A model generated the notes under the pieces. It made no database searches. It was not told the origin of the DNA and saw only the letters and a program-made list of their open reading frames with translations. Positions 6,186-12,351 of a stretch of 12,351 bases of DNA are shown piece by piece. Origin of the DNA: Desulfobacterales bacterium (GTDB lineage Bacteria; Desulfobacterota; Desulfobacteria; Desulfobacterales; UBA2174_A); assembly GCA_025454075.1 (NCBI GenBank), contig JALOPD010000092.1, positions 1-12,351 on the forward strand. Direction: 5' to 3'. A program made the translations under genes and the position numbers. The number at the start of each line of letters is the position of its first letter. Position 1 is the first letter of the stretch.

Positions 6186-7973
6186 ATGAAATCCCCTTCT
6201 ACCAACGCCAAGCTCAACCAGTGGGTCCAGGAATGTACAACCCTGTGCCAGCCCGACAGCGTTCATTGGTGCGACGGTTCCACCGCGGAGTACGACCGGC
6301 TCATGCAGCAAATGGTTGCCGGCGGCGCCGCCATTCCAGTCAAAAATCGCCCCAACAGCTTTCTCTTTCGCTCCGACCCGAGCGACGTCGCCCGGGTGGA
6401 GGACCGCACCTACATCAGCACACCCACCAAGGTCGAGGCCGGCCCCACCAACAACTGGATCGACCCGGCTGAGCTCAAGAAGACGATGACCGGTTTTTAC
6501 AAGGGCTGCATGCGGGGCCGCACCATGTACGTGATCCCCTTCTCCATGGGCCCCATCGGCTCTCCGATCGCGAAGATCGGGATCGAGATCACCGACAGCC
6601 CTTACGTCGTTTGCAATATGCACATCATGACGCGGGTCGGGACCAAGGTTATCGAGGTCCTGGGCAAGGACGGCGAGTTCATTCCCTGCCTGCACTCCAT
6701 CGGCGCTCCGCTCGCGAAGGGGCAGAAGGACGTCCCCTGGCCCTGCGCCCCCATCGAGCAGAAGTACATCAGCCACTTCCCGGACGAGAACTTGATCTGG
6801 TCCTACGGCTCCGGCTACGGCGGCAACGCTCTGCTCGGCAAGAAGTGCCTCGCCCTGAGGATCGCCTCGGCCGTGGCCCGGCGCGAAGGCTGGATGGCCG
6901 AGCACATGCTGATCCTGCGGCTGACCAATCCCGAAGGGCGGCGCTTCCACATTGCGGCCGCATTTCCCTCGGCCTGCGGCAAGACCAACCTGGCCATGGT
7001 CCAGCCGACAGTGCCCGGGTGGAAGGCCGAGTGCATCGGCGACGACATCTCCTGGATGAAGATCGGCCCGGACGGCCGCCTCTACGCCATCAACCCGGAA
7101 AGCGGGTTCTTCGGGGTCGCGCCCGGGACCTCCTACGATTCCAACCCGGCCGCCATGGACACCCTGAAGGAGAACGTGATCTTCACCAATTGCGCTCTCA
7201 AAGACGACGGGGACATCTGGTGGGAGGGCTTCGGCGGGCCGCCGCCGGCGCACGCGATCGACTGGAAGGGCAAAGACTGGACGCCGGAGGACAAACGGGA
7301 CGCGGCGCACCCGAACGCCCGGTTCACAGCACCGGCGCGGCAATGCCCCGTGATCAGCCCGGACTGGGAAAAGCGCGAAGGGGTGCCGATCGACATTTTC
7401 ATCTTCGGCGGGAGGCGCGCCTCCGTGGTGCCGCTTGTGCACGAGGCCTACAACTGGGACCACGGCGTCTTCATGGGGTCGACCGCGGCCTCGGAAACCA
7501 CGGCAGCCAACATCGGCGCGGTCGGCAACCTGCGCCGCGACCCCTTCGCCATGACGCCTTTCTGCGGCTACAACATGGGCGACTATTTCCAGCACTGGTT
7601 CGAGAGGGGCGACGCGCTCGGCGCCAAGGCCCCGCGCATCTTTTATGTCAACTGGTTCCGCAAGAGCCCCGAGGGCAAGTGGCTGTGGCCGGGCTACGGC
7701 GAGAACAGCCGGGTGCTCAAGTGGATGTGCGACCGTGTCGCCGGAAAGGCCGAGGGCCGCAAGACGCCGATCGGCCTTCTGCCGAAGGAGGGCGAACTCG
7801 ATCTCACGGGGCTTCCGATCGCAGCGCAGGACCTGGCAGAGCTCATGAGGGTGGACGCCGCTGCCTGGAAAGCCGAGCTTCCCGACATCGACCGGCACTT
7901 CAAGCAGTTCGGCGACCGGCTGCCGGCCCGCCTCAACGCCCAGCTCAAGGCTTTGAAGGAGCGGCTCGGCTAG
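6186..7973 (+). CDS. pckG: Phosphoenolpyruvate carboxykinase (GTP)
   Basis: The 595-residue cytosolic enzyme interconverts oxaloacetate plus GTP with phosphoenolpyruvate plus GDP and CO2, the entry step of gluconeogenesis. The length is typical of the GTP class. The P-loop with the class-specific reactive cysteine is present ([12 protein letters not shown], residues 260-271, Cys264), as are the metal-binding GDDISWMK (285-292), [14 protein letters not shown] (303-316), the Arg70 region RVEDRTYI for phosphoenolpyruvate, and [19 protein letters not shown] (207-225) with the metal-site lysine; His240 fits the metal-site histidine. All key motifs are intact. ATG 6186 is chosen over the in-frame GTG at 6177 because GGAGAG (6172-6177) lies 8 bases before it and overlaps that GTG. 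It is transcribed alone: the upstream gene is divergent and the downstream gene converges. In an anaerobe it would feed C4 acids from acetyl-CoA/pyruvate carboxylation or transported dicarboxylates into sugar synthesis. Confidence 0.96.
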   Translation: MKSPSTNAKLNQWVQECTTLCQPDSVHWCDGSTAEYDRLMQQMVAGGAAIPVKNRPNSFLFRSDPSDVARVEDRTYISTPTKVEAGPTNNWIDPAELKKTMTGFYKGCMRGRTMYVIPFSMGPIGSPIAKIGIEITDSPYVVCNMHIMTRVGTKVIEVLGKDGEFIPCLHSIGAPLAKGQKDVPWPCAPIEQKYISHFPDENLIWSYGSGYGGNALLGKKCLALRIASAVARREGWMAEHMLILRLTNPEGRRFHIAAAFPSACGKTNLAMVQPTVPGWKAECIGDDISWMKIGPDGRLYAINPESGFFGVAPGTSYDSNPAAMDTLKENVIFTNCALKDDGDIWWEGFGGPPPAHAIDWKGKDWTPEDKRDAAHPNARFTAPARQCPVISPDWEKREGVPIDIFIFGGRRASVVPLVHEAYNWDHGVFMGSTAASETTAANIGAVGNLRRDPFAMTPFCGYNMGDYFQHWFERGDALGAKAPRIFYVNWFRKSPEGKWLWPGYGENSRVLKWMCDRVAGKAEGRKTPIGLLPKEGELDLTGLPIAAQDLAELMRVDAAAWKAELPDIDRHFKQFGDRLPARLNAQLKALKERLG

Positions 7974-7994
7974 CGCATCATCGATTCAAGACGA

Positions 7995-9032
7995 TCAGGG
8001 GCGGCCGCGGAAACGGGGCCGCCCCTGCTGCGTTTGAGGGTTTTGCTTAAAGCCGGCGGCATGCCTCGCGTCATCGATTCCGCCGCCGGGAACCGGCGGC
8101 GGAATGCAGGATTCGCCCTCGCAGCGATTCACTTCCACCGTTACGTGCGCGATCTCGTCAAAGTCCTCAATCAGTTTTTTGTAGTGCTCGGGAGGTTGCG
8201 GGTGGTGGGTGACAATCGATAGAATGACGGAAAGGCTGCCGGCACCGACCCGCCAGACATGGATATCGGACACCCGGTTGTCGGACTCCGCCTCGATCCG
8301 CTGCACGATCTCCGAAACAAGCTGCGGGTCCACGTCGCGGTCGAGCAGGATGCGGCCGGTGTCCAGCAGGAGGCCGTAAGCCCATTTGGTGATAATCGCC
8401 GCGCCGACGATCCCCATGAAAGGGTCCATCCACACCCAGCCGAAGGTCTTCCCGGCAATTAGGGCGATGATGGCCAGCACCGAGGTGAGGGCGTCGGCCA
8501 GCACGTGCAGGTAGGCCGCCCTGAGGTTGTGATCGTGACCGTGCCCCTTGCCGTGTACGCCGGCGTGGTCATGAGAGTGCCGGTCCTGGAGCATGAAGGC
8601 GCTGACCACGTTGACGATCAGGCCCACCACGGCCACCGCTATGGCCGCGTTGAAACGGATGGCGTGGGGCGAGATCAGGCGCTGCAGCGACTCGGCCGCC
8701 ATCACGATTGCAACCGCCGCGAGCACCACGGCGCTGGTGAACCCCCCGAGTTCCGCTACTTTGCCGGTGCCGAAGGTGAACCGGGGGTTGTCGGCGTGCC
8801 GCCGGGCGAAGTAATATGCCAAGGCCGTGATGCCCAGGGCCACCGCATGGGTGCCCATGTGCCAGCCGTCCGCCAGCAGCGCCATGGAGCCGAAGGCCAG
8901 GCCGGCACCGATCTCGACCGCCATCATGACCAGCGTCAGGGCGATCACCCGGTGGGTGGACCGCTCGCCATGGTCGGTATCCGGGTCGAAACGATGGTTG
9001 TGCTGCCAGCGATCGAGTGTATAACGATGCAT
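7995..9032 (-). CDS. dmeF: DmeF-type cation diffusion facilitator, Co(II)/Ni(II) exporter
   Basis: The 345-residue inner-membrane protein should export divalent metal (cobalt or nickel in characterised DmeF proteins) using the proton gradient. The cation diffusion facilitator fold is clear: six hydrophobic segments starting near residue 28, ADGWHMGTH (54-62) with Asp55 and His58 in segment 2, FTFGTGK (85-91), a His-rich loop between segments 4 and 5 (about 151-168, six His), and H176VLAD180 in segment 5. The C-terminal domain follows (ISD-like DIHVW, VTVEVNRC). The final 35 or so residues (PPPVPGGG onward) are an unusual low-complexity tail. The frame is open upstream to 9224, but the family motif begins near HNHRFD, so ATG 9032 is chosen; I see no good ribosome site there, making the start less sure. 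It is divergent from the DUF2148 gene, with 54 bases between the starts. Confidence 0.9.
   Translation of the reverse strand: MHRYTLDRWQHNHRFDPDTDHGERSTHRVIALTLVMMAVEIGAGLAFGSMALLADGWHMGTHAVALGITALAYYFARRHADNPRFTFGTGKVAELGGFTSAVVLAAVAIVMAAESLQRLISPHAIRFNAAIAVAVVGLIVNVVSAFMLQDRHSHDHAGVHGKGHGHDHNLRAAYLHVLADALTSVLAIIALIAGKTFGWVWMDPFMGIVGAAIITKWAYGLLLDTGRILLDRDVDPQLVSEIVQRIEAESDNRVSDIHVWRVGAGSLSVILSIVTHHPQPPEHYKKLIEDFDEIAHVTVEVNRCEGESCIPPPVPGGGIDDARHAAGFKQNPQTQQGRPRFRGRP
7996..8027. terminator. GC-rich hairpin between convergent pckG and dmeF
   Basis: A perfect 11-bp stem (CAGGGGCGGCC at 7996-8006 with GGCCGCCCCTG at 8017-8027) and a 10-base loop lie 22 bases beyond the pckG stop and overlap the dmeF stop codon at 7995-7997. 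The T-run is poor on both strands, so it is either a weak bidirectional terminator or an RNA end-protecting hairpin. Confidence 0.55.
8077..8105. repeat. Perfect 13-bp inverted repeat inside the dmeF 3' end
   Basis: ATTCCGCCGCCGG (8077-8089) and its exact reverse complement (8093-8105) are separated by three bases, GAA. It lies within the dmeF frame and encodes the Pro/Gly-rich stretch IPPPVPGGGI of the C-terminal tail. The stem is unusually long and tight for coding DNA. Confidence 0.85.
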
Positions 9033-9074
9033 GCGTGTAATCTTAAGCAGTGACTTCTTTTTAGTAAACACCCC

Positions 9075-9081
9075 AAGGAGG
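9075..9081 (+). promoter_or_regulatory. Ribosome binding site of the DUF2148 gene
   Basis: AAGGAGG lies 5 bases before ATG 9087, a strong site that supports this start. The promoter for this gene must lie within the short divergent region to 9033 or within the dmeF start; I cannot pick out clear hexamers. Confidence 0.75.
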
Positions 9082-9086
9082 CTCGA

Positions 9087-9605
9087 ATGGAAGCCATCGA
9101 GATCGTGGCCAAGTTGATGGAACTGTCGGCGCTGACCGCCCCCAAGAGCAAGGGGGTGAATTTCGTATTCACACGGGTCTTGACAGGCGACGCCCTTCAG
9201 AAACTCGCGGATGAAATGGTCCACTTCGGCGAGCGGACCGGCAAAAAGGACTTCGACCGCGACGCCAAAGGGGTTTCCCGCTCCGGGGCCGTGGTGCTCA
9301 TCGGGCTGAAAGACTCAAAGGCGGTCGGCCTTGACTGCGGGGCCTGCGGGTACCCGGACTGCAAGAGCCTCGATCAGCAAGCCAAGAAGGAGAAGGAGTT
9401 TTCCGGACCGGTCTGCGCCTTCCGGCTGCTCGACATGGGCATCGCTTTAGGTTCGGCCGTCAAGACCGCGAGCATGCTCAACGCGGACAACCGCATCATG
9501 TATCGGATCGGGACCGTGGCTCGCGAAATGAAGATGGTGGACTGGGATTTCGTGATGGGGATCCCCCTTGCGGCCACCGGGAAGAATATCTTCTTCGACC
9601 GTTAG
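9087..9605 (+). CDS. DUF2148 iron-sulfur domain protein
   Basis: The 172-residue protein belongs to the DUF2148 family found mostly in anaerobes, with no established function. Four cysteines, C84-x2-C87-x4-C92 and C110, are spaced like the [4Fe-4S] motif of the corrinoid iron-sulfur protein large subunit (CxxCxxxxC, then a Cys about 17 residues on), so one [4Fe-4S] cluster is likely. The stretches LDMGIALGSAVKTASMLN (115-132) and NRIMYRIG (135-142) and the C-terminal GIPLAATGKNIFFDR are family hallmarks. There is no signal peptide or membrane segment, so it should be cytoplasmic. It starts 54 bases from the divergent metal exporter gene, which may hint at a link to metal or iron-sulfur metabolism, and its last 110 bases overlap the opposing radical SAM gene. 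A redox or sensory role is possible, but no reaction can be assigned. Confidence 0.88.
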   Translation: MEAIEIVAKLMELSALTAPKSKGVNFVFTRVLTGDALQKLADEMVHFGERTGKKDFDRDAKGVSRSGAVVLIGLKDSKAVGLDCGACGYPDCKSLDQQAKKEKEFSGPVCAFRLLDMGIALGSAVKTASMLNADNRIMYRIGTVAREMKMVDWDFVMGIPLAATGKNIFFDR

Positions 9606-10656
9606 GGATGGTGTTCTTGATCAGCGTGCCGAAATGACCGATGAGCGCCGTGTTGTTGTACCAGCAGCGGCAGGTCCGGTCGCAGGAAATACGTTTCCGT
9701 TCCTGTTGCAGGGCGGTTGAATTCCAGATCCTGGAAAACGGCTCTTCGCGCACGGAGCCGACGCTCACATGCTGCTCCAGGCAAGGGTAGACATGGCCCC
9801 ATGGGTCGATCCGCGCCATCAGCACCCCGGCGTAACAGGGGGCATCCGGCACTCCCTCCCCGGCCTCGATGCTGTCGACCCATTGTTTCATGTAGGGGTC
9901 TTTGGCCAGCTTCGTGCCCTGCAACTGTTCGGATATAACGGCGGCGTCAACGCTAAGGGAGGCCTTCTGCATCCCGGTGTAATACGCATCGCCGCACTGA
10001 TGGACCGGCTGGAAAAGGACATCGTCGGCCACCCCGCGCCAATCCGCATAGAATTTGCGGACCTCGCGTGAATTGTCATCCGAGACGGTCATGCGGACCC
10101 GCAGGATCGGCGTGCCGTTTGCCCGCTGTGCCAGGAAGGACTCGATGCCGCGTTCGATCTCGTTATAAGAGCCGGCCCGGCCGCGAATGCCGTCGTGGCA
10201 GGCGGCGGTGGCGCCGTCCAGGCTGACGGTCACGCAGGTGGCGCCGCTGCCCGCGATGTCACGCCGGTATTTCTCGACCAGCATCCCGTTGGTGCAGAGG
10301 TTGACGGACATGCCGCGCGCTGCAAAGCCTTCGATGATGCGGAACACATCCTCGCGCAGCAGCGGCTCACCGCCGGCAATGCTGATCTGGTGGACGCCCA
10401 GCTCCTCGAATTCGCGGGCGAGGTTTCGGTAGGTTTCAAGGGGCAGCGCGTCCCGCCGCGGGTCCTGCCAGCGTTGGCACATCCGGCAGCGCAGGTTGCA
10501 CTGGTAGGTGATGTCCAGCTCGGCCATGTAGGGCCCGGCCGGCAAAGGAAGACGGTTTTGGTCCGCCAGGAGGTTTTTTCTGGAACTCCAAAGGGACTTG
10601 GCAAACCCCCTGGAGAGCAGCATGTGGCGATAGGACCAAAAGTTATGAAATCGCAT
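9496..10656 (-). CDS. Radical SAM protein with SPASM-like C-terminal cysteines
   Basis: The 386-residue enzyme carries the radical SAM motif C53-x3-C57-x2-C60 (CNLRCRMC), the SAM-binding GGEP (95-98) and further core strands (VNLCTNGM, VTVSLDG). After residue 270 there are extra cysteines, C274, C292 (GHVYPC), C325, C329 and C331, in a SPASM-like layout, typical of enzymes that modify peptides or proteins; an auxiliary iron-sulfur cluster is likely. The family (MoaA/NifB/PqqE-like) does not fix a substrate. A stop codon lies two codons before ATG 10656, so the protein cannot start further upstream; the ribosome site is weak. The last ~36 residues (Arg/Ser/Pro-rich) are encoded opposite the end of the DUF2148 gene and look like read-through rather than a folded domain. 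It lies 143 bases downstream of the racemase-family gene on the same strand. No short peptide substrate gene was seen next to it. Confidence 0.87.
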   Translation of the reverse strand: MRFHNFWSYRHMLLSRGFAKSLWSSRKNLLADQNRLPLPAGPYMAELDITYQCNLRCRMCQRWQDPRRDALPLETYRNLAREFEELGVHQISIAGGEPLLREDVFRIIEGFAARGMSVNLCTNGMLVEKYRRDIAGSGATCVTVSLDGATAACHDGIRGRAGSYNEIERGIESFLAQRANGTPILRVRMTVSDDNSREVRKFYADWRGVADDVLFQPVHQCGDAYYTGMQKASLSVDAAVISEQLQGTKLAKDPYMKQWVDSIEAGEGVPDAPCYAGVLMARIDPWGHVYPCLEQHVSVGSVREEPFSRIWNSTALQQERKRISCDRTCRCWYNNTALIGHFGTLIKNTIPNGRRRYSSRWPQGGSPSRNPSPPSSFREPRSRSDT

Positions 10657-10760
10657 GTCCGGTTACCGGCACCAAAGTGAGACCGCTTACGGCTTGCCGC
10701 AGCGTCATTCGAAGAACCCGCTCTCAGACAGTTCGAGCCGTTTCACACACCTCAACTCTT

Positions 10761-10789
10761 ATCCTATGCATCACTGTCGAAAAAGGCAA
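10761..10789 (-). promoter_or_regulatory. Possible sigma-70 promoter for the radical SAM gene
   Basis: On the minus strand TTGCCT (10784-10789) and TAGGAT (10761-10766) are 17 bases apart, each matching consensus at 4/6. They lie in the 143-bp gap after the racemase gene and would allow separate transcription of the radical SAM gene with a leader of about 100 bases. Confidence 0.38.
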
Positions 10790-10799
10790 CTTTCTTGAT

Positions 10800-11522
10800 T
10801 CATTCAGGAGAGATGAAAGGAGTTCTGGCTATCGCCGTCCGGGCGTAGTGGAGCATCGTGACGAAATCATATACCGGCAGCCCCACCGCCTCCTGGACCG
10901 CAGCCGCGTAGGGCGGGAGGTTCGAGCACTCCAGCAGGACGGCCCGGATGGCGGGGTCTGCCGTAACCATGCGCCGGGCCTGCGCCACCACCTCGGCTGA
11001 GACTTTTTCGACCTCCAGCCGCCCGTTGCCCGAGAAGATCGCCTCTCTGAAAAAAGGCTCATTTTCAAGGCCGCACACCGTGAGCCGGCCCGCATCGCCG
11101 CCGGCGCGTCGCAGGTGTTCCGGGGTGAGGTTGGCGGCATCCGCCGTCAAAACCCCCACGCGCGCCTGCGGGTGCAGCGTGTGTTCGATGAACGGCAGCT
11201 GCAACAGGCTTGAGGTGAAGACCGGCACGGGGAACTCGGCCGCGAGTTCCTGCTGGAACAGGACCATGAAGCCGCAGGTCGTGGTCAGGGCTTTCACGCC
11301 CCGGCTCACCAGTTCCCACCCGGCGTCGATGAACGGTTCCAGCAAAGACCGATCGCGCTCGCCGATGAGGCGCCCGAGCGTCGCACCGGCGATCGTCCGG
11401 CAGATCACCGGAAAGGGAAACGTGGCGGGGTTGCCGACATCCCCCGGGATGCGCCGGATCCGGGCGTCCATCACCAGGATGCCGATGGCGGCCGCGGGTG
11501 CAGCGGTTGGTTTCGCACTCAT
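10800..11522 (-). CDS. Aspartate/glutamate racemase-family protein
   Basis: The 240-residue cytoplasmic protein has the Asp/Glu/hydantoin racemase fold. Members use two cysteines as acid and base to move a proton at a carbon next to a carboxylate (racemases, maleate isomerase, arylmalonate decarboxylase). Both are visible: Cys83 in TTTCGFM and Cys199 in LLECSNLPPYAA. The N-terminus, IGILVMDARIRRIPGDVGNP, with FPVICRTIAGA after it, is typical of a poorly characterised subgroup rather than of MurI glutamate racemase. ATG 11522 fits the start of the fold; there is no strong ribosome site. The gene is divergent from a TAXI-type binding protein gene 148 bases away, and binding proteins of tripartite transporters often neighbour such racemase-like enzymes, so it may act on the imported substrate. 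Racemase, isomerase or decarboxylase activity cannot be told apart here. Confidence 0.85.
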   Translation of the reverse strand: MSAKPTAAPAAAIGILVMDARIRRIPGDVGNPATFPFPVICRTIAGATLGRLIGERDRSLLEPFIDAGWELVSRGVKALTTTCGFMVLFQQELAAEFPVPVFTSSLLQLPFIEHTLHPQARVGVLTADAANLTPEHLRRAGGDAGRLTVCGLENEPFFREAIFSGNGRLEVEKVSAEVVAQARRMVTADPAIRAVLLECSNLPPYAAAVQEAVGLPVYDFVTMLHYARTAIARTPFISPE

Positions 11523-11577
11523 CCGGACTATTTACCATCAGCCGTTCCAACAGACAACCGGCTTGCCCAATAATTGC

Positions 11578-11607
11578 TTGACACTTTTTGTTTGGCGCTG
11601 CTATTTG
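11578..11607 (+). promoter_or_regulatory. Probable sigma-70 promoter for the TAXI binding-protein gene
   Basis: TTGACA (11578-11583) is followed after 18 bases by TATTTG (11602-11607), which has a TGC extension just before it (11599-11601), compensating for a -10 that matches only 3/6. It lies in the divergent region 11523-11670 and gives a leader of about 55 bases. The short palindrome CAATAATTG (11568-11576) just upstream could be an operator shared with the racemase gene. Confidence 0.5.
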
Positions 11608-11658
11608 CTGACAGTTCAACCGCAGAATCGGCCGCGCGGCCGGTTTTCCAACCATTTC

Positions 11659-11665
11659 GGGAGGT
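11659..11665 (+). promoter_or_regulatory. Ribosome binding site of the TAXI gene
   Basis: GGGAGGT lies 5 bases before ATG 11671 and fixes the start of a frame that is open to the end of the window. Confidence 0.7.
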
Positions 11666-11670
11666 GTCGA

Positions 11671-12351
11671 ATGAAGAGGAGCATCGGGGTTTTCGCAGCT
11701 GTTGGTGCGCTCATGGTCTTGGCGGCCCTGCCGCTGCAGGCGCAGCAGGTCACCCTCACCTGGACGGCCGGCGGGGCCGGCGGCGGCTGGTACAGCATCG
11801 CCGGCGGCATCGCCACCATCGTCAAGGAAGCCGACCCGGACATCGTGATCAAGGTCGTCCCCGGCGGCGGGCTTCAGAACCCGGCCGTGGTCGCGAGCAA
11901 GGGCGCGGAAATCGGCTGGGGCCTGCCCTTCCTGAACGCGGCGGCCTACAAGGGCATGGCACCGTTTGAAAAACCCCTCGATGAGCTGCGCGCCCTGGCA
12001 GGCGGCATGAGCATGAACTACTTTCACTTTTACGTGGATGCGCAATCCCCGCTCACTACGATGGACGAGATCTTCGGCCAAAAGAAGAAAGTGCGCCTCG
12101 CCATCTCCCAGGCCGGCAGCTCCGACACCTGGGTCCTGGAGCGCGTGCTCGACTCCTACAAGACGAGCATCCCGGACCTGGAAAAAGCCGGCTTCACGTT
12201 CCTGCGCGGCAACTATGCCTTCCAGGCGAACCAGTTCAAGGACAGCAACGCCGACGGCGTCTTCACCTTTCTCGCCATCCCCGGCGCGGCCGTGACCGAG
12301 GCCTCGGTCGGCCGCAAGCTCAAACTGATCGATTTTTCGGACAGCTCGCTC
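11671..12351 (+). CDS. TRAP transporter TAXI-family solute-binding protein (3' end beyond window)
   Basis: The frame runs 227 codons from ATG 11671 to the window end with no stop, about two thirds of a typical ~330-residue protein. Residues 1-24 form a Sec signal peptide (MKRS, a hydrophobic core, then LPLQA with cleavage before Q25), so it is periplasmic. The TAXI fold is shown by WTAGGAGGGWYSIAGGIATI (31-50), VVPGGGLQNPAVVASKGAEI and GWGLPFLNAAAYKG, the region that grips the ligand carboxylate in this class. It should deliver a small organic acid or amino acid to a fused TRAP membrane protein, expected just beyond 12351. GGGAGGT (11659-11665) is a good ribosome site 5 bases before the ATG. 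It is divergent from the racemase-family gene, which may share its regulation or act on its substrate. The ligand cannot be predicted. Confidence 0.9.
   Translation, partial: MKRSIGVFAAVGALMVLAALPLQAQQVTLTWTAGGAGGGWYSIAGGIATIVKEADPDIVIKVVPGGGLQNPAVVASKGAEIGWGLPFLNAAAYKGMAPFEKPLDELRALAGGMSMNYFHFYVDAQSPLTTMDEIFGQKKKVRLAISQAGSSDTWVLERVLDSYKTSIPDLEKAGFTFLRGNYAFQANQFKDSNADGVFTFLAIPGAAVTEASVGRKLKLIDFSDSSL

Noticed and set aside
6015..7898. 627-codon open frame on the minus strand opposite pckG
   Set aside because: pckG on the plus strand has every catalytic motif. The antisense frame is open because of the GC-rich third positions and resembles no domain; its composition (Val/Gly/Arg/His-rich) is that of a shadow frame.
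9033..9224. N-terminal extension of dmeF to a GTG at 9224
   Set aside because: It would overlap the start of the DUF2148 gene on the other strand, and the added residues do not match the cation diffusion facilitator family.
11592..11610. Sigma-54-like TGGC...TTGC element before the TAXI gene
   Set aside because: The spacing between the GG and GC pairs is one base longer than sigma-54 tolerates; the sigma-70 reading of the same region fits better.
11065..12081. 338-codon minus-strand frame across the racemase gene and the TAXI gene
   Set aside because: It overlaps two well-supported genes in other frames and crosses the divergent promoter region.

Overview
The window is a high-GC stretch with no RNA gene, insertion sequence or CRISPR array that I could find. 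The gene families point to an anaerobic, probably sulfate-reducing member of the Desulfobacterota (former Deltaproteobacteria): a Desulfovibrio-like formate dehydrogenase iron-sulfur subunit, FdhE, GTP-type PEP carboxykinase, a PilZ protein, orphan PAS-LuxR regulators, a DUF2148 iron-sulfur protein and a TAXI-type binding protein. The taxonomic call is inference from family content only.

Layout: 1-1734 holds formate metabolism on the plus strand: the last codons of an upstream gene (probably the catalytic formate dehydrogenase subunit), the 12-cysteine iron-sulfur subunit, a hairpin terminator, and the maturation protein FdhE. 1755-2516 is a minus-strand pair: a small exported Cys-containing protein followed by a PilZ protein with a degenerate ligand motif. 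2751-5743 holds two paralogous minus-strand PAS-PAS-LuxR regulators; in the downstream one the two PAS domains are a recent 381-bp tandem duplication. A 442-bp intergenic region (5744-6185) separates them from plus-strand pckG (6186-7973), which converges on a DmeF-type cobalt/nickel exporter (minus, 7995-9032) across a strong GC hairpin. A DUF2148 iron-sulfur protein (plus, 9087-9605) is divergent from dmeF and overlaps, tail to tail by about 110 bp, a SPASM-type radical SAM protein (minus, 9496-10656). Upstream of that lies an Asp/Glu-racemase-family protein (minus, 10800-11522), divergent from a TAXI-type TRAP binding protein (plus, from 11671) that runs off the window end.

How they may work together: fdhB and fdhE belong to one formate oxidation module. 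The two PAS-LuxR proteins look like sensor-transcription factors without a kinase or receiver; their targets are unknown and could include flanking genes. The racemase / TAXI / radical SAM cluster is the least explained part: a periplasmic binding protein, a two-cysteine racemase-fold enzyme and a peptide-modification-like radical SAM enzyme in one neighbourhood suggest uptake and processing of a small carboxylate or amino acid, but no substrate can be read from the sequence. Coding starts were moved downstream of the longest open frame for fdhB, both PAS-LuxR genes, pckG and dmeF, using ribosome binding sites where visible and family length.
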